Below are positions 17,631-27,413 of a stretch of DNA of 64,000 nt, one piece after another (positions within the stretch are counted from its first letter, which is position 1; each line of letters starts with the position of its first letter). The DNA comes from Streptomyces sp. NBC_00258 (GTDB taxonomy: Bacteria; Actinomycetota; Actinomycetes; Streptomycetales; Streptomycetaceae). Where the stretch lies: NCBI RefSeq assembly GCF_036182465.1, contig NZ_CP108081.1, forward strand, positions 10,664,001 to 10,728,000, in the 5' to 3' direction. Below the pieces are notes generated by a model. That model was not told the origin of the DNA, searched no databases, and saw only the letters and a program-made list of their open reading frames with translations. The position numbers were made by a program, and so were the translations under genes.

Positions 17631-18926
17631 CTAGCGCGGGCGCAGGTCCATGATCCGCTTGATCTTCCCCACCGACCGTTCCAGCGACTCGGGTTCGACG
17701 ATCTCGACGGCGACCGAGACGCCGATGCCGTCCTTCACGGCCGCCGTGATGGCACGCGCGGCCGCGTCGCGGATCTCGGGCGTGGCACCGGCCCGGGCCT
17801 CGGCGCGCACGGTGAGCGCGTCGAGGCGGCCCTCACGGGTCAGCCGCAGCTGGAAATGCGGGGCGACGCCCGGTGTGCGCAGGACGATCTCCTCGATCTG
17901 GGTGGGGAAGAGGTTCACGCCGCGCAGGATGACCATGTCGTCACTGCGCCCGGTGATCTTCTGCATCCGGCGGAAGACCCGGGCGGTACCGGGCAGCAGC
18001 CGTGTGAGGTCCCGGGTCCGGTAGCGGATCACGGGCATGGCCTCCTTGGTGAGCGAGGTGAAGACCAGCTCGCCCTCCTCGCCGTCCGGCAGCGATTCGC
18101 CGGTGATCGGGTCGACGACCTCCGGGTAGAAGTGGTCCTCCCAGACGTGCAGTCCGTCCTTCGTCTCGACGCACTCCTGGGCGACTCCCGGGCCGATCAC
18201 CTCCGACAGGCCGTATATGTCGACCGCGTCGATCGCGAAGCGTTCCTCGATCTCCCGGCGCATCTCCTCGGTCCAGGGCTCGGCGCCGAAGACACCCACC
18301 CGGAGCGAGGTGTGCCGCGGATCGACGCCCTGCCGCTCGAACTCGTCGAGGAGCGTCAGCATGTAGGAGGGCGTCACCATGATGATCCCGGGCTTCAGAT
18401 CCTGGATCAGCTGCACCTGGCGGGCGGTCATGCCGCCGGATGCCGGAATGACCGTACAACCGAGCCGTTCTGCGCCGTAGTGGGCGCCGAGCCCACCGGT
18501 GAACAGCCCGTAGCCGTACGCCACATGCACCGTGTCACCGGGCCGGGCGCCGGCCGCGCGGAGCGAGCGGGCCACCATGTCCGACCACATGGAAAGGTCG
18601 TTCTCGGTGTAGCCGACCACCGTGGGCCGCCCGGTGGTACCGCTCGACGCGTGGATGCGGCGGATACGGTCCCGCGGCACGGCGAACATCCCGTACGGAT
18701 AGTTCTCGCGCAGGTCCGCCTTCGTGGTGAACGGGAAGCGGGCCAGATCGGCGAGCGAGTGGCAGTCCTCGGGCCGGAGCCCCGCCTTGTCGAAGGAGTC
18801 CTGGTAGAAGGGCACGTTGTCGTACGCGTGCCGCAGCGATGCCCTCAGCCGTTCCAGCTGGAGTGCGCGCAGGCCCTCCGCGTCGAGCCGCTCGCCCTCG
18901 TCCAGCAGGTCCGTCGAATCCGCCAT
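17631..18926 (-). CDS. paaK: Phenylacetate-CoA ligase
   Basis: The 431-residue adenylating enzyme matches PaaK in length and motifs: AYDNVPFYQDSFDKAGL near residue 35, IHASSGTTGRPTVVGYT (about 90), GAEPWTEEMR, DIYGLSEVIGPGVAQEC, and the C-terminal RGVNLFPTQIEE with VGKIKRI. It should convert phenylacetate plus ATP and CoA to phenylacetyl-CoA. No paaABCDE epoxidase or paaZ lies nearby, so the gene is an orphan here and an alternative aryl acid is possible. A ribosome site GGGAG precedes the ATG. A palindrome 35 bases upstream resembles a TetR/PaaR-type operator. Confidence 0.9.
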   Translation of the reverse strand: MADSTDLLDEGERLDAEGLRALQLERLRASLRHAYDNVPFYQDSFDKAGLRPEDCHSLADLARFPFTTKADLRENYPYGMFAVPRDRIRRIHASSGTTGRPTVVGYTENDLSMWSDMVARSLRAAGARPGDTVHVAYGYGLFTGGLGAHYGAERLGCTVIPASGGMTARQVQLIQDLKPGIIMVTPSYMLTLLDEFERQGVDPRHTSLRVGVFGAEPWTEEMRREIEERFAIDAVDIYGLSEVIGPGVAQECVETKDGLHVWEDHFYPEVVDPITGESLPDGEEGELVFTSLTKEAMPVIRYRTRDLTRLLPGTARVFRRMQKITGRSDDMVILRGVNLFPTQIEEIVLRTPGVAPHFQLRLTREGRLDALTVRAEARAGATPEIRDAAARAITAAVKDGIGVSVAVEIVEPESLERSVGKIKRIMDLRPR

Positions 18927-18960
18927 GGGGCCGCTCCCTCACCAAACGATCCATTACGGG

Positions 18961-18978
18961 CGACCGATCATTCGGTCG
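18961..18978. promoter_or_regulatory. Candidate TetR/PaaR-type operator upstream of paaK
   Basis: The inverted repeat CGACCGATCATTCGGTCG has seven-base arms CGACCGA and TCGGTCG separated by four bases. It is 35 bases upstream of the PaaK-like start. The ACCG...CGGT half-sites resemble those described for actinobacterial PaaR, which releases DNA on binding phenylacetyl-CoA. The link is from memory and untested. Confidence 0.5.
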
Positions 18979-19114
18979 CTCTGCTCCGGATCAGTAATTC
19001 AGGGGTACGGACGGTCGTCAAGACATGGGGCGGCCACAGGGGAGGGGCGGGTCCCTTGCGCGGCGGTACGGCGGAGGAAGCGGCCGCCGTACCGCCCTGC
19101 TGCTTTCGGCAGGT

Positions 19115-20734
19115 CTAGTGAGCGGCCTCCGCCGCCACCGAGCGTGCCCACCGGTAGTCGGCCTTGCCGCTCGGGGAGCGCTGGATGGAGTCCGTGATCA
19201 CCAGCTGGCGTGGGATCTTGTAGCCCGCGAGATGGGTGCGGCAGTGGATCTGGATGTCGTCCAGGGACGGCTGCCCGGCGCCGGTGCGCAGCTGCACCAC
19301 GGCCGCCACGTGGTTGCCCCACTTCTCGTCGGGTACTCCGGCGACCAGGGCGTCGTACACATCGGGATGCGACTTGAGCGCCTGCTCGACCTCCTCCGGA
19401 TACACCTTCTCGCCGCCGGTGTTGATGCACTGCGAACCGCGCCCGAGGACCGTGACGACACCCTCCTCGTCGACGGTCGCCATGTCGCCGAGCAGCACCC
19501 ACCGGGCGCCGTCCTTCTCGAAGAAGGTCTCGGCGGTCTTCTTGGGGTCGTTGTAGTAGCCGAGGGGCACATGGCCGCGCTGGGCCACGCGACCCACCTC
19601 GCCGACGGGGACCGGCTCGTACGTCGCCGGATCCACCACCTGCGTACGGGAGTTGACGCGAATCCGGAACCCGCGGTCGGGGCCCGAGTCCTCCGTCGCC
19701 GTGCCGTTGAAGCCGGACTCGGAGGAACCGAAGTTGTTGAGCAGCATCACGTTCGGAATGAGCGCCTGGAACTGCGCGCGCACCGTCTCCGACATGATCG
19801 CGCCGGAGGAGGAGACGCTGAACATGGACGAGGTGTCGGTGCCCTTCATGGGCCCGTTCAGCGCGTCGATGAGGGGCCGCAGCATCGCGTCACCGACCAG
19901 CGACATGCTGGTGACCTTCTCCTTCTCAATGGTCCGCAGCACCTCCTCGGGCACGAACTTGCGGTGGATCACGATGCGCTGGCCGAAGTTGAAGCCGATG
20001 AAGGCGGTGAGGGTCGAGGTGCCGTGCATCAGTGGTGGCGTGGGGAAGAAGGTGATCCCCTCGCCGCCGGCCGCGACCCGCTCGGCGAGTTCCTCAGGCG
20101 TCTTCACCGGCTCGCCGGTCGGAGCGCCACCGCCCAACCCCGAGAAGAACAGGTCCTCCTGACGCCACATCACGCCCTTGGGCATTCCGGTCGTGCCACC
20201 GGTGTAGATGATGAACTGGTCGTCGGGGGAGCGGGGCGGGAAGCCGCGCTCGGACGATCCGGAGGCCTCGATGTCGGCGAAGTCCACCGTCGGCAGTGAG
20301 GGTGCGTCCGGGGCGGGGGCGCCGACCCGCACGAGATGCCGCAGCGCCGAGGCGCGTGGCAGTGCCGCCGCGACCCGTTCGGTGAACTCCGTGTCGAAGA
20401 CCAGTGCCGCCAGATCCGCGTCCCGGTAGAGGTAGACCAACTCCTCTTCCACGTATCGGTAGTTGACGTTGACCGGCACGACCCTCGCCTTGAGGCAGCC
20501 GAGGACGGTCTGGAGATACTCGATGCCGTTGTAGAGATGCAGCCCGAGATGCTCACCAGGGCGTATGCCGCTGTCGATCAGGTGGTGGGCGACGCGGTTG
20601 GCCGCCGCGTCCAGTTCTGCATAGGTGAGCCGGCGCTCCGCACCCGTACCGGGGTGGTCGATGTAGACGAGCGCCTCGCGGTCGGGGACCACGTCGACGA
20701 CCGACTCGAACAGGTCGGCAAGGTTGTACTCCAC
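19115..20734 (-). CDS. Acyl-CoA synthetase, FadD19-like
   Basis: The 539-residue AMP-dependent ligase shows IIYTGGTTGMPKGVMWR (A3, near residue 173), NNFGSSESG (A5), GDMATVDEEGVVTVLGRGSQCINTGGEKVYPEEVE (A7/A8) and RSPSGKADYRWA (A10). The TGGTTG variant with MWR and the length match the FadD17/FadD19 class that activates sterol side-chain acids in Mycobacterium and Rhodococcus. The GTG at 20734 is chosen because AGGAGG lies four bases upstream; the earlier ATG at 20755 has none. It is divergent from a crotonase gene, as fadD19 is from echA19. The sterol substrate is inferred from synteny. Confidence 0.88.
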   Translation of the reverse strand: MEYNLADLFESVVDVVPDREALVYIDHPGTGAERRLTYAELDAAANRVAHHLIDSGIRPGEHLGLHLYNGIEYLQTVLGCLKARVVPVNVNYRYVEEELVYLYRDADLAALVFDTEFTERVAAALPRASALRHLVRVGAPAPDAPSLPTVDFADIEASGSSERGFPPRSPDDQFIIYTGGTTGMPKGVMWRQEDLFFSGLGGGAPTGEPVKTPEELAERVAAGGEGITFFPTPPLMHGTSTLTAFIGFNFGQRIVIHRKFVPEEVLRTIEKEKVTSMSLVGDAMLRPLIDALNGPMKGTDTSSMFSVSSSGAIMSETVRAQFQALIPNVMLLNNFGSSESGFNGTATEDSGPDRGFRIRVNSRTQVVDPATYEPVPVGEVGRVAQRGHVPLGYYNDPKKTAETFFEKDGARWVLLGDMATVDEEGVVTVLGRGSQCINTGGEKVYPEEVEQALKSHPDVYDALVAGVPDEKWGNHVAAVVQLRTGAGQPSLDDIQIHCRTHLAGYKIPRQLVITDSIQRSPSGKADYRWARSVAAEAAH

Positions 20735-20840
20735 CGCTCCTCCTGACGCCGGCAAGCTTCGACGAATGGACGTGCGTCATCGCTTCGCCGGTCATCAGAG
20801 CAAAGCCCGGCACAACTGTGAAGGGTCCGCGCAGAAGAAA

Positions 20841-20857
20841 TCTGACTGACTGTCAGA
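20841..20857. promoter_or_regulatory. Candidate operator TCTGAC-N5-GTCAGA in the divergent acyl-CoA gene promoter
   Basis: TCTGACTGACTGTCAGA contains six-base perfect arms and the inner palindrome TGACNGNCNGTCA typical of TetR-family sites. It lies between the FadD19-like gene and the crotonase operon, so one regulator could control both. It is not the mycobacterial KstR motif (TNNAACNNGTTNNA). Confidence 0.45.
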
Positions 20858-20921
20858 AAACCCTTGAACTGGCCCCTCCGCTCCTGCAACCTGTTCTCGT
20901 TCCTGAGACGGGAGGACGGCA

Positions 20922-21722
20922 ATGGGTGGGACGGAACACCTCACCGTGCAGCGCGAAGGCGCCACACTGGTGCTCACGCTCAACAGGCCCGAGGCCAAGA
21001 ACGCGCTCTCGCTGCCGATGCTGGTCGGTCTGTACGACGGCTGGGTCGAGGCCGACGCGGACGACGCCATCCGCTCGATCATCCTCACCGGCGCGGGTGG
21101 CGCGTTCTGTGCCGGCATGGACCTCAAGGCCCTCGCGGGCAAGGGGATGGAGGGCCAGCAGTACCGGGACCGCCTCAAGGCCGACCCCGATCTGCACTGG
21201 AAGGCGATGCTGCGGCACCACCGGCCCCGCAAACCCGTGATCTCCGCGGTCGAGGGCCACTGTGTCGCCGGCGGGACGGAGATCCTCCAGGGGACCGACA
21301 TCCGGGTCGCGGGGGAGTCCGCCACGTTCGGGCTCTTCGAGGTGAAGCGCGGTCTGTTCCCGATCGGTGGTTCGACGGTCCGCCTCCAGCGGCAGATTCC
21401 GCGGACGCACGCGCTGGAGATGCTGCTCACCGGCCGTGCCTATTCGGCGCGGGAGGCCGCCGGCATCGGTCTGATCGGGCATGTCGTCCCCGACGGGACG
21501 GCCCTGGAGAAGGCCCTCGCCATCGCCGGGCAGATCAACGCCTGTGGGCCGCTCGCCGTCGAGGCCGTCAAGGCGTCCGTGTACGAGACCGCCGAGATGA
21601 GCGAGTCGGACGGGCTTGCCGCCGAGCTGAAGCGGGGGTGGCCGGTCTTCGACACGGCCGATGCGAAGGAGGGTTCGCGGGCCTTCGCGGAGCGGCGTCC
21701 GCCGGTTTATCGGCGGGAGTGA
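20922..21722 (+). CDS. Enoyl-CoA hydratase/crotonase family, EchA19-like
   Basis: The 266-residue protein has the crotonase oxyanion-hole segments GAGGAFCAGMDLKAL (near residue 60) and EGHCVAGGTEILQGTDIRVA (near 112), followed by LFEVKRGLFPIGGSTVRLQRQI. It should hydrate an enoyl-CoA in beta-oxidation. The acidic residue at the ADIRVA-type position and the GGG/GG pattern suit an EchA19-type hydratase. It follows GGGAGG and is the first gene of a four-gene operon, divergent from the FadD19-like ligase. A 55-bp dispersed repeat separates it from the next gene. Confidence 0.88.
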   Translation: MGGTEHLTVQREGATLVLTLNRPEAKNALSLPMLVGLYDGWVEADADDAIRSIILTGAGGAFCAGMDLKALAGKGMEGQQYRDRLKADPDLHWKAMLRHHRPRKPVISAVEGHCVAGGTEILQGTDIRVAGESATFGLFEVKRGLFPIGGSTVRLQRQIPRTHALEMLLTGRAYSAREAAGIGLIGHVVPDGTALEKALAIAGQINACGPLAVEAVKASVYETAEMSESDGLAAELKRGWPVFDTADAKEGSRAFAERRPPVYRRE

Positions 21723-21744
21723 GTTCTGCCGGATGCCGGTCCGA

Positions 21745-21799
21745 GGCTGCGGGTCCGTTGTGGCTGGTCGCGCAGTTCCCCGCGCCCCTGACGGGGCGC
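21745..21799. repeat. Dispersed 55-bp intergenic repeat, copy 2
   Basis: This copy matches 3238-3292 at 49 of 55 positions in the same orientation relative to the upstream gene. It ends in the hairpin arms GCGCCCC and GGGGCGC. It interrupts the spacing between the crotonase and OB-fold genes and could cause partial termination or RNA processing inside the operon. Confidence 0.8.
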
Positions 21800-21825
21800 A
21801 GCCCCCTGCTCTGTGAGGAGACCCC

Positions 21826-22767
21826 GTGCCCGAAGTCCTCAAAGCACCCCTGGTTGTCGAATTCCCCTTCACCCGATCCCTCGGGCCCGTCCAGAGTGCG
21901 TTTCTCACCGGGCTGCGGGAGCGGGTCGTGCTCGGGGTGCGGACCCGCGACGGGCGGACGCTGGTGCCGCCCGTCGAGTACGACCCCGTCACCTCCGACG
22001 ATCTCGACGAGCTGGTCGAGGTCGCGTCCACCGGGACCGTCACCACGTGGGCCTGGAACCACGAACCCCGCCGGGGCCAGCCGCTGGACACGCCGTTCGC
22101 CTGGGTCCTGGTGCAACTGGACGGCTCCGACACCGGCCTGCTGCACGTGCTCGACGTTCCGGGCCCCGACGCCGTACACACCGGGATGCGGGTCCGCGTC
22201 CGGTGGGCAGAGGAACGTTCGGGGGCCATCACGGACATCGCCTGCTTCGAACCCCACGACGGTGCCGGCGCCGAACTCACCGGCAGTGACGGGCGGTTCG
22301 AGGACATGGTGACCGGCATAGTGGCGCCCGCCCGCCTCGACTACACCTACTCGCCCGGCCGCGCCCAGTCCGGCTACATCAACGCGCTCTCCGACCGGCG
22401 GGCCGTCGGTGAGCGCTGCCCGTCCTGCCGCAAGGTGTACGTCCCGCCGAGGGGTGCGTGCCCCACATGTGGTGTGGCCACATCGGAACAGGTGGAAGTA
22501 GGGCCGCGCGGCACACTCACCACGTACTGCATCGTCAACATCAAAGCGAAGAACCTCGACATCGAAGTGCCCTACGTCTACGGGCACATCGCCCTGGACG
22601 GCGCCGACCTCGCACTGCACGGACGCATCGGCGGAATCCCCTACGACCAGGTGCGCATGGGCCTGCGCGTCGAGCCGGTGTGGACGGACGGGGGCCGCTA
22701 CCCCGACCACTACCGCCCCACCGGCGAACCCGACGCGGACTACGACACGTACAAGGAGCTGGTGTAG
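21826..22767 (+). CDS. Zn-ribbon OB-fold protein (DUF35), Rv3521-like
   Basis: The 313-residue protein carries a rubredoxin-like zinc ribbon, CPSC-x10-CPTC near residues 199-214, followed by an OB-fold ending YDQVRMGLRVEPVW. The first 150 residues resemble another OB-fold domain. DUF35 proteins associate with thiolase-like partners, as the ChsH2 C-terminal domain does with the aldolase Ltp2. The start is GTG after GAGGAG. The stop TAG is immediately followed by the ATG of the first thiolase-like gene. It is probably a structural or CoA-binding subunit of the thiolase-like proteins encoded downstream. Confidence 0.85.
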   Translation: MPEVLKAPLVVEFPFTRSLGPVQSAFLTGLRERVVLGVRTRDGRTLVPPVEYDPVTSDDLDELVEVASTGTVTTWAWNHEPRRGQPLDTPFAWVLVQLDGSDTGLLHVLDVPGPDAVHTGMRVRVRWAEERSGAITDIACFEPHDGAGAELTGSDGRFEDMVTGIVAPARLDYTYSPGRAQSGYINALSDRRAVGERCPSCRKVYVPPRGACPTCGVATSEQVEVGPRGTLTTYCIVNIKAKNLDIEVPYVYGHIALDGADLALHGRIGGIPYDQVRMGLRVEPVWTDGGRYPDHYRPTGEPDADYDTYKELV

Positions 22768-23828
22768 ATGCCCGCGCCGAGGCCGCTGAGGGACATCGCC
22801 GTCGTCGCCTTCGCCCAGACCGACCATCTGCGCACCACCGACGAGCTCTCCGAGGTGGAGATGCTCATGCCCGTCCTGCACGAGGTCCTGGACCGGACCG
22901 GGCTCAAGACCAGCGACATCGGCTTCACCTGCTCCGGCTCCTCCGACTATCTCGCCGGCCGCGCCTTCTCCTTCACGATGGCACTCGACGGTGTCGGCGC
23001 CTGGCCGCCGATCTCCGAGTCGCACGTGGAGATGGACGGGGCGTGGGCGCTGTACGAGGCCTGGACGAAACTCCTCACCGGCGAGGCCGACACCGCGCTC
23101 GTGTACGCGTACGGCAAGTCGTCACCCGGCTCCGTGCGCGACGTACTGACCCGGCAACTGGACCCGTACTACGTGGCACCCCTGTGGCCGGACTCCATAG
23201 CCCTGGCCGCTCTGCAGGCACAGGCCCTCATCGACGCGGGCGACACGGACGAGCCCGCGCTCGCCGCCGTCGCCGACCGCAGCCGTGCCTCTGCCGCGGA
23301 CAACTCCCATGCGCAGCTGAGGGGTTCGGTGCCGCGGGGCGACTACGCCGTACGTCCTCTCCGTACCGGCGACTGCCCTCCCATCGGTGACGGAGCGGCC
23401 GCGGTGATCCTCGCCGCGGGGGAGCGGGCCCGTGAACTGTGCGAGCGGCCCGCCTGGATCCGGGGCATCGACCACCGCATCGAGGCACACGGCCTCGGCG
23501 TGCGGGACCTGACCGACTCGCCCTCCTCGCGACTGGCGGCGGAACGGGCCGGGGCCTTCGAACAGCCCGTCGACACCGCCGAGTTGCACGCCCCGTTCAG
23601 CTCCCAGGAGGTCGTGCTGCGCAAGGCCCTGCGGCTGGACGACAGTGTCGACGTCAACCCGTCCGGGGGGCCGCTCGCCGCCAACCCCATCATGGCCGCG
23701 GGGCTCATCCGCATCGGCGAGGCGGCCGCCCGGATCCATCGCGGCGACTCCGACCGGGCGTTGGCGCACGCCACTTCGGGTCCGTGTCTGCAACAGAACC
23801 TGGTCGCCGTACTGGAGGGAGACCCGCG

Positions 23829-23832
<4 letters not shown>
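22768..23832 (+). CDS. Thiolase-like protein (SCP-2/Ltp4 type)
   Basis: The 354-residue thiolase-fold protein lacks the usual nucleophilic cysteine: the corresponding segment reads TCSGSSDYLAGRAFSF. It keeps a glycine-rich NPSGGPLAANPIMAAGLIRIGEAA near residue 292. The C-terminal SGPCLQQNLVAVLE contains a cysteine at the position of the second thiolase Cys. Such lipid-transfer-protein thiolases can act as retro-aldolases or heterodimer partners rather than true thiolases. The length matches what I recall for M. tuberculosis Ltp4. The gene abuts the OB-fold gene and overlaps the next thiolase gene by an ATGA, indicating tight coupling. Confidence 0.85.
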
Positions 23833-24995
<1,163 letters not shown>

Positions 24996-25078
24996 GGCTG
25001 TCCCCCTCACGTGGCCTGTGCGGGGCAGTGACCGAAAGCTAGGCTGGCCGCGGACGACGAACCGGGAGGAGCACGGAC

Positions 25079-25321
25079 GTGGCCGAGAGCACCATCCAGC
25101 AGCACCCGCTCGCGGGCTGGGACAAGCCGGAGCTTGACCTCAGCAGCGCCGACTGGCATTCCAGCAGCCGAGGACAGGGGGATGTCCAGATCGCCTTCGT
25201 CGAAGGCTTCATCGCGATGCGCAACAGTGGCCGCCCGGAAAGCCCCTCCTTGATCTTCACGCCCGCGGAATGGGGCGCGTTCGTTTCGGGGGCGCGGGAG
25301 GGGGAGTTCGACCTCACGTGA
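25079..25321 (+). CDS. DUF397 domain-containing protein
   Basis: The 80-residue protein shows the DUF397 pattern WHSSSRGQGDVQIAFVEGFIAMRNS followed by LIFTPAEWGAFVSGAREGEFD. DUF397 genes are usually paired with an XRE-type regulator in Streptomyces and act in anti-sigma-like switches. No such partner is adjacent here, so it is an orphan. The start is GTG after GGGAGGAGC. Confidence 0.88.
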   Translation: MAESTIQQHPLAGWDKPELDLSSADWHSSSRGQGDVQIAFVEGFIAMRNSGRPESPSLIFTPAEWGAFVSGAREGEFDLT

Positions 25322-25395
25322 GAGGACGTGGGGGAGCCTGACCCGACGAGAGGGGCGTATTTCTTCCCCTGTCCGGGCCACGCGATCTTCGGCCG

Positions 25396-25435
25396 TTTCC
25401 CGGGGCGGGGCCTGAGCGAGGTCGGCCCCGGGAAA
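25396..25435. terminator. Hairpin between convergent DUF397 and PNPOx-like genes
   Basis: Perfect 11-base arms TTTCCCGGGGC (25396-25406) and GCCCCGGGAAA (25425-25435) lie in the 208-base convergent gap, with an 18-base loop. Nothing else was recognised in this gap. Confidence 0.65.
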
Positions 25436-25529
25436 CCGAGGTCGCCGACGGGCCTTTCGCGGGCAGCCGGCCCGGTCAGGGCCGTACGCCTGCCGCCGTC
25501 TCGTCAAGGCTGTGCGGCAGCCGTCCCCT

Positions 25530-26210
25530 TCAGGGCCACAGCAACTGCTTGACCCAGCCCTCCCCGGAGCGCACGTACGCCAGCCTCGTATGCCGTCGCT
25601 CCTTGTCGCCCTGCCAGAACTCGACGGACTCGGGTCGCACCGAGAGCAGCCTCCAGCCGGGCGCCACGAGATCCGGCTCGGCCTCCAGGCGGGCCAGCGA
25701 CTCCTTCACCGCCGCGTCGCGCTCGGCGAGGTCCGCGAGGGGCCCCGACTGACGGCCGAGCAGAGCCTCCGCGCGGGCACCGGCACTGCGTGCCAGGAAG
25801 TCGGCCGCACTGTCCTCGGGGCTCTCCGGCGCGACCGGTCCACGCACCCGGATCTGCCGTGCGAGGGGCGACCAGTAGAAGGTGAGCGCCGCGTAGGGCC
25901 GCTCCGCCAGATTTCGGGCCTTGACGCTGCCGCTGTCCGACGCGAACTGCCATCCGTCCGGACCGAGCCCCTTGAGGATCAGTGTCCGCGCCGTGGGATT
26001 CCCGTCGGCACCGGCCGTGGAGAGCGTCATGGCGTGCGGCTCGCGCACCCCGGCGTCCACGGCCGCCAGCAGCCATTCGGCGAACAGCTCCGTCGGCGTG
26101 TCCGGCGCCTCGGACGGGTCGAACGCGGGCAGCTCCCCCGCGAACACCTCAAGACCGCGCAGCAGTTGACGCAGATCCTCCACCGGCAAACTCCCCGCTC
26201 GCACGCTCAT
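25530..26210 (-). CDS. Pyridoxamine 5'-phosphate oxidase family flavoprotein
   Basis: The 226-residue protein has the PNPOx fold features: EPHAMTLSTAGADGNPTARTLILKGLGPDGWQFASDSGSVKARNLAERPYAALTFYW, LARQIRVRGPV and SVEFWQGDKERRHTRLAY. It should bind FMN and oxidise pyridoxamine/pyridoxine phosphate or a related substrate. The C-terminus reads WVKQLLWP instead of the canonical RLxP of PdxH, so it may belong to the PhzG-like branch. ATG 26210 is chosen to match family length. A GTG at 26240 adds 10 residues, and neither start has a convincing ribosome site. It is divergent from the CGNR gene. Confidence 0.8.
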   Translation of the reverse strand: MSVRAGSLPVEDLRQLLRGLEVFAGELPAFDPSEAPDTPTELFAEWLLAAVDAGVREPHAMTLSTAGADGNPTARTLILKGLGPDGWQFASDSGSVKARNLAERPYAALTFYWSPLARQIRVRGPVAPESPEDSAADFLARSAGARAEALLGRQSGPLADLAERDAAVKESLARLEAEPDLVAPGWRLLSVRPESVEFWQGDKERRHTRLAYVRSGEGWVKQLLWP

Positions 26211-26277
26211 GGACGCGCTCGGGCGCCAAGGGGTGCGCACGTGCGCTAATGGATGCGGTTGACCGTATCATTAGCCC

Positions 26278-26871
26278 ATGAACGTCTCGATCGGCGCGGA
26301 CGCACACCTCGCCCTGGATCTCGCCCTCACCATCCGCCACGACGGCCATGGCGGAGTCGCCGACGACCTCGCCACCGCGGAGGGGCTCACCGCTTGGGTG
26401 CGCGAGCGTCCGGAAACCGGCGCCCACGGCTTCGAGGCCGACGACACGGACCTCGCTGCCGTACGGGACGTGCGCGCCGCCGTGCGTGCCCTGTTCGCCC
26501 GCGCCGTGCACCCCGGTGAGCCGAGCCCGGCCGACGCCGCCCGGCTCATGCCCGTACGGGACGCCGTCGAGCGGCTCAACTCCCGTGCTGCCCTGGCCCC
26601 GACGGTTCCCGTACTGTCGTGGACGGAAGGTGCCGACCCCGTCGTACGTCAGGAACCCACGGACGGCGACGCCGAGCTCACCGCGACCCTCGCCCGCGCG
26701 GCCATCGCCTTCCTCGCGAGCCCCGACCGACAGCGCCTGCGCGCCTGCCACGCGCCGCGCTGTGTGCGCTACTTCCTCAAGGACCACCCCCGCCAGGAAT
26801 GGTGCAAGCCCTCGTGCGGCAACCGTGCCCGTGTGGCCCGCCACCACGAACGACACAAGAAAACGGCATAG
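26278..26871 (+). CDS. CGNR zinc-finger protein (ABATE-type regulator)
   Basis: The 197-residue protein ends in a zinc finger, CHAPRCVRYFLKDHPRQEWCKPSCGNRARVARHHER, the CGNR motif of putative stress-responsive transcription regulators. The N-terminal half is the helical ABATE-like domain with ALDLALTIRH. It probably binds DNA. The start lies only a few bases from a TTGACC-containing promoter-like stretch, so the transcript may have a very short leader. The gene is divergent from the PNPOx-like gene. Confidence 0.88.
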   Translation: MNVSIGADAHLALDLALTIRHDGHGGVADDLATAEGLTAWVRERPETGAHGFEADDTDLAAVRDVRAAVRALFARAVHPGEPSPADAARLMPVRDAVERLNSRAALAPTVPVLSWTEGADPVVRQEPTDGDAELTATLARAAIAFLASPDRQRLRACHAPRCVRYFLKDHPRQEWCKPSCGNRARVARHHERHKKTA

Positions 26872-26880
26872 CCTCCGGGT

Positions 26881-27303
26881 ATGAGCGGTCCTGGCGGCAA
26901 GAGCGCGGAACGTGACCTCGGTCGACTGCTGAGCGGTATGGCACCCGCCCTGCATCCCGGCCGCTTCGTCTTCACCACTGTCCCGGGCGCCACGGCGCCC
27001 CCAGGACTCTCGCCGGTCGTGACCGTCGTCGAGGACGAGGGCCTCACCCTCGTCGTCGAACAGGAGGACGCCGACGCCGCACGTCTGACGTACGACTACG
27101 TGGCCGGCTGGATCACCCTGCGCATCCACTCCGCCCTGGACGCCGTCGGCCTCACCGCCGCCGTCGCCCAGGCGCTGGCCGAAGCGGGCCTGAGCTGCAA
27201 CGTCGTCGCGGGCTACCACCACGATCACCTCTTCGTGCCGCACGAACGTGCCGCCGAGGCCGTGGCCCTTCTGGAACACCTGGCCGACCGCGCCGGTCAG
27301 TAA
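26881..27303 (+). CDS. ACT domain-like protein (DUF2241)
   Basis: The 140-residue protein contains ITLRIHSALDAVGLTAAVAQALAEAGLSCNVVAGYHHDHLFVPHERAAEAVALLEHL, the ACT-like ligand-binding fold of DUF2241 proteins. A short N-terminal segment precedes it. It starts nine bases after the CGNR gene and is probably cotranscribed. The ligand is unknown, although ACT folds commonly bind amino acids. Confidence 0.8.
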   Translation: MSGPGGKSAERDLGRLLSGMAPALHPGRFVFTTVPGATAPPGLSPVVTVVEDEGLTLVVEQEDADAARLTYDYVAGWITLRIHSALDAVGLTAAVAQALAEAGLSCNVVAGYHHDHLFVPHERAAEAVALLEHLADRAGQ

Positions 27304-27413
27304 CGGTCGAACGGGTCCACGCCACTGGCTCCGGGCGTACGCTGAGGTGCCTGTAGGTCACGGAGCGCACCGTCTCCCCGCGCCGGTCGCACCACCGTGG
27401 CAGGGGGTGCGGC

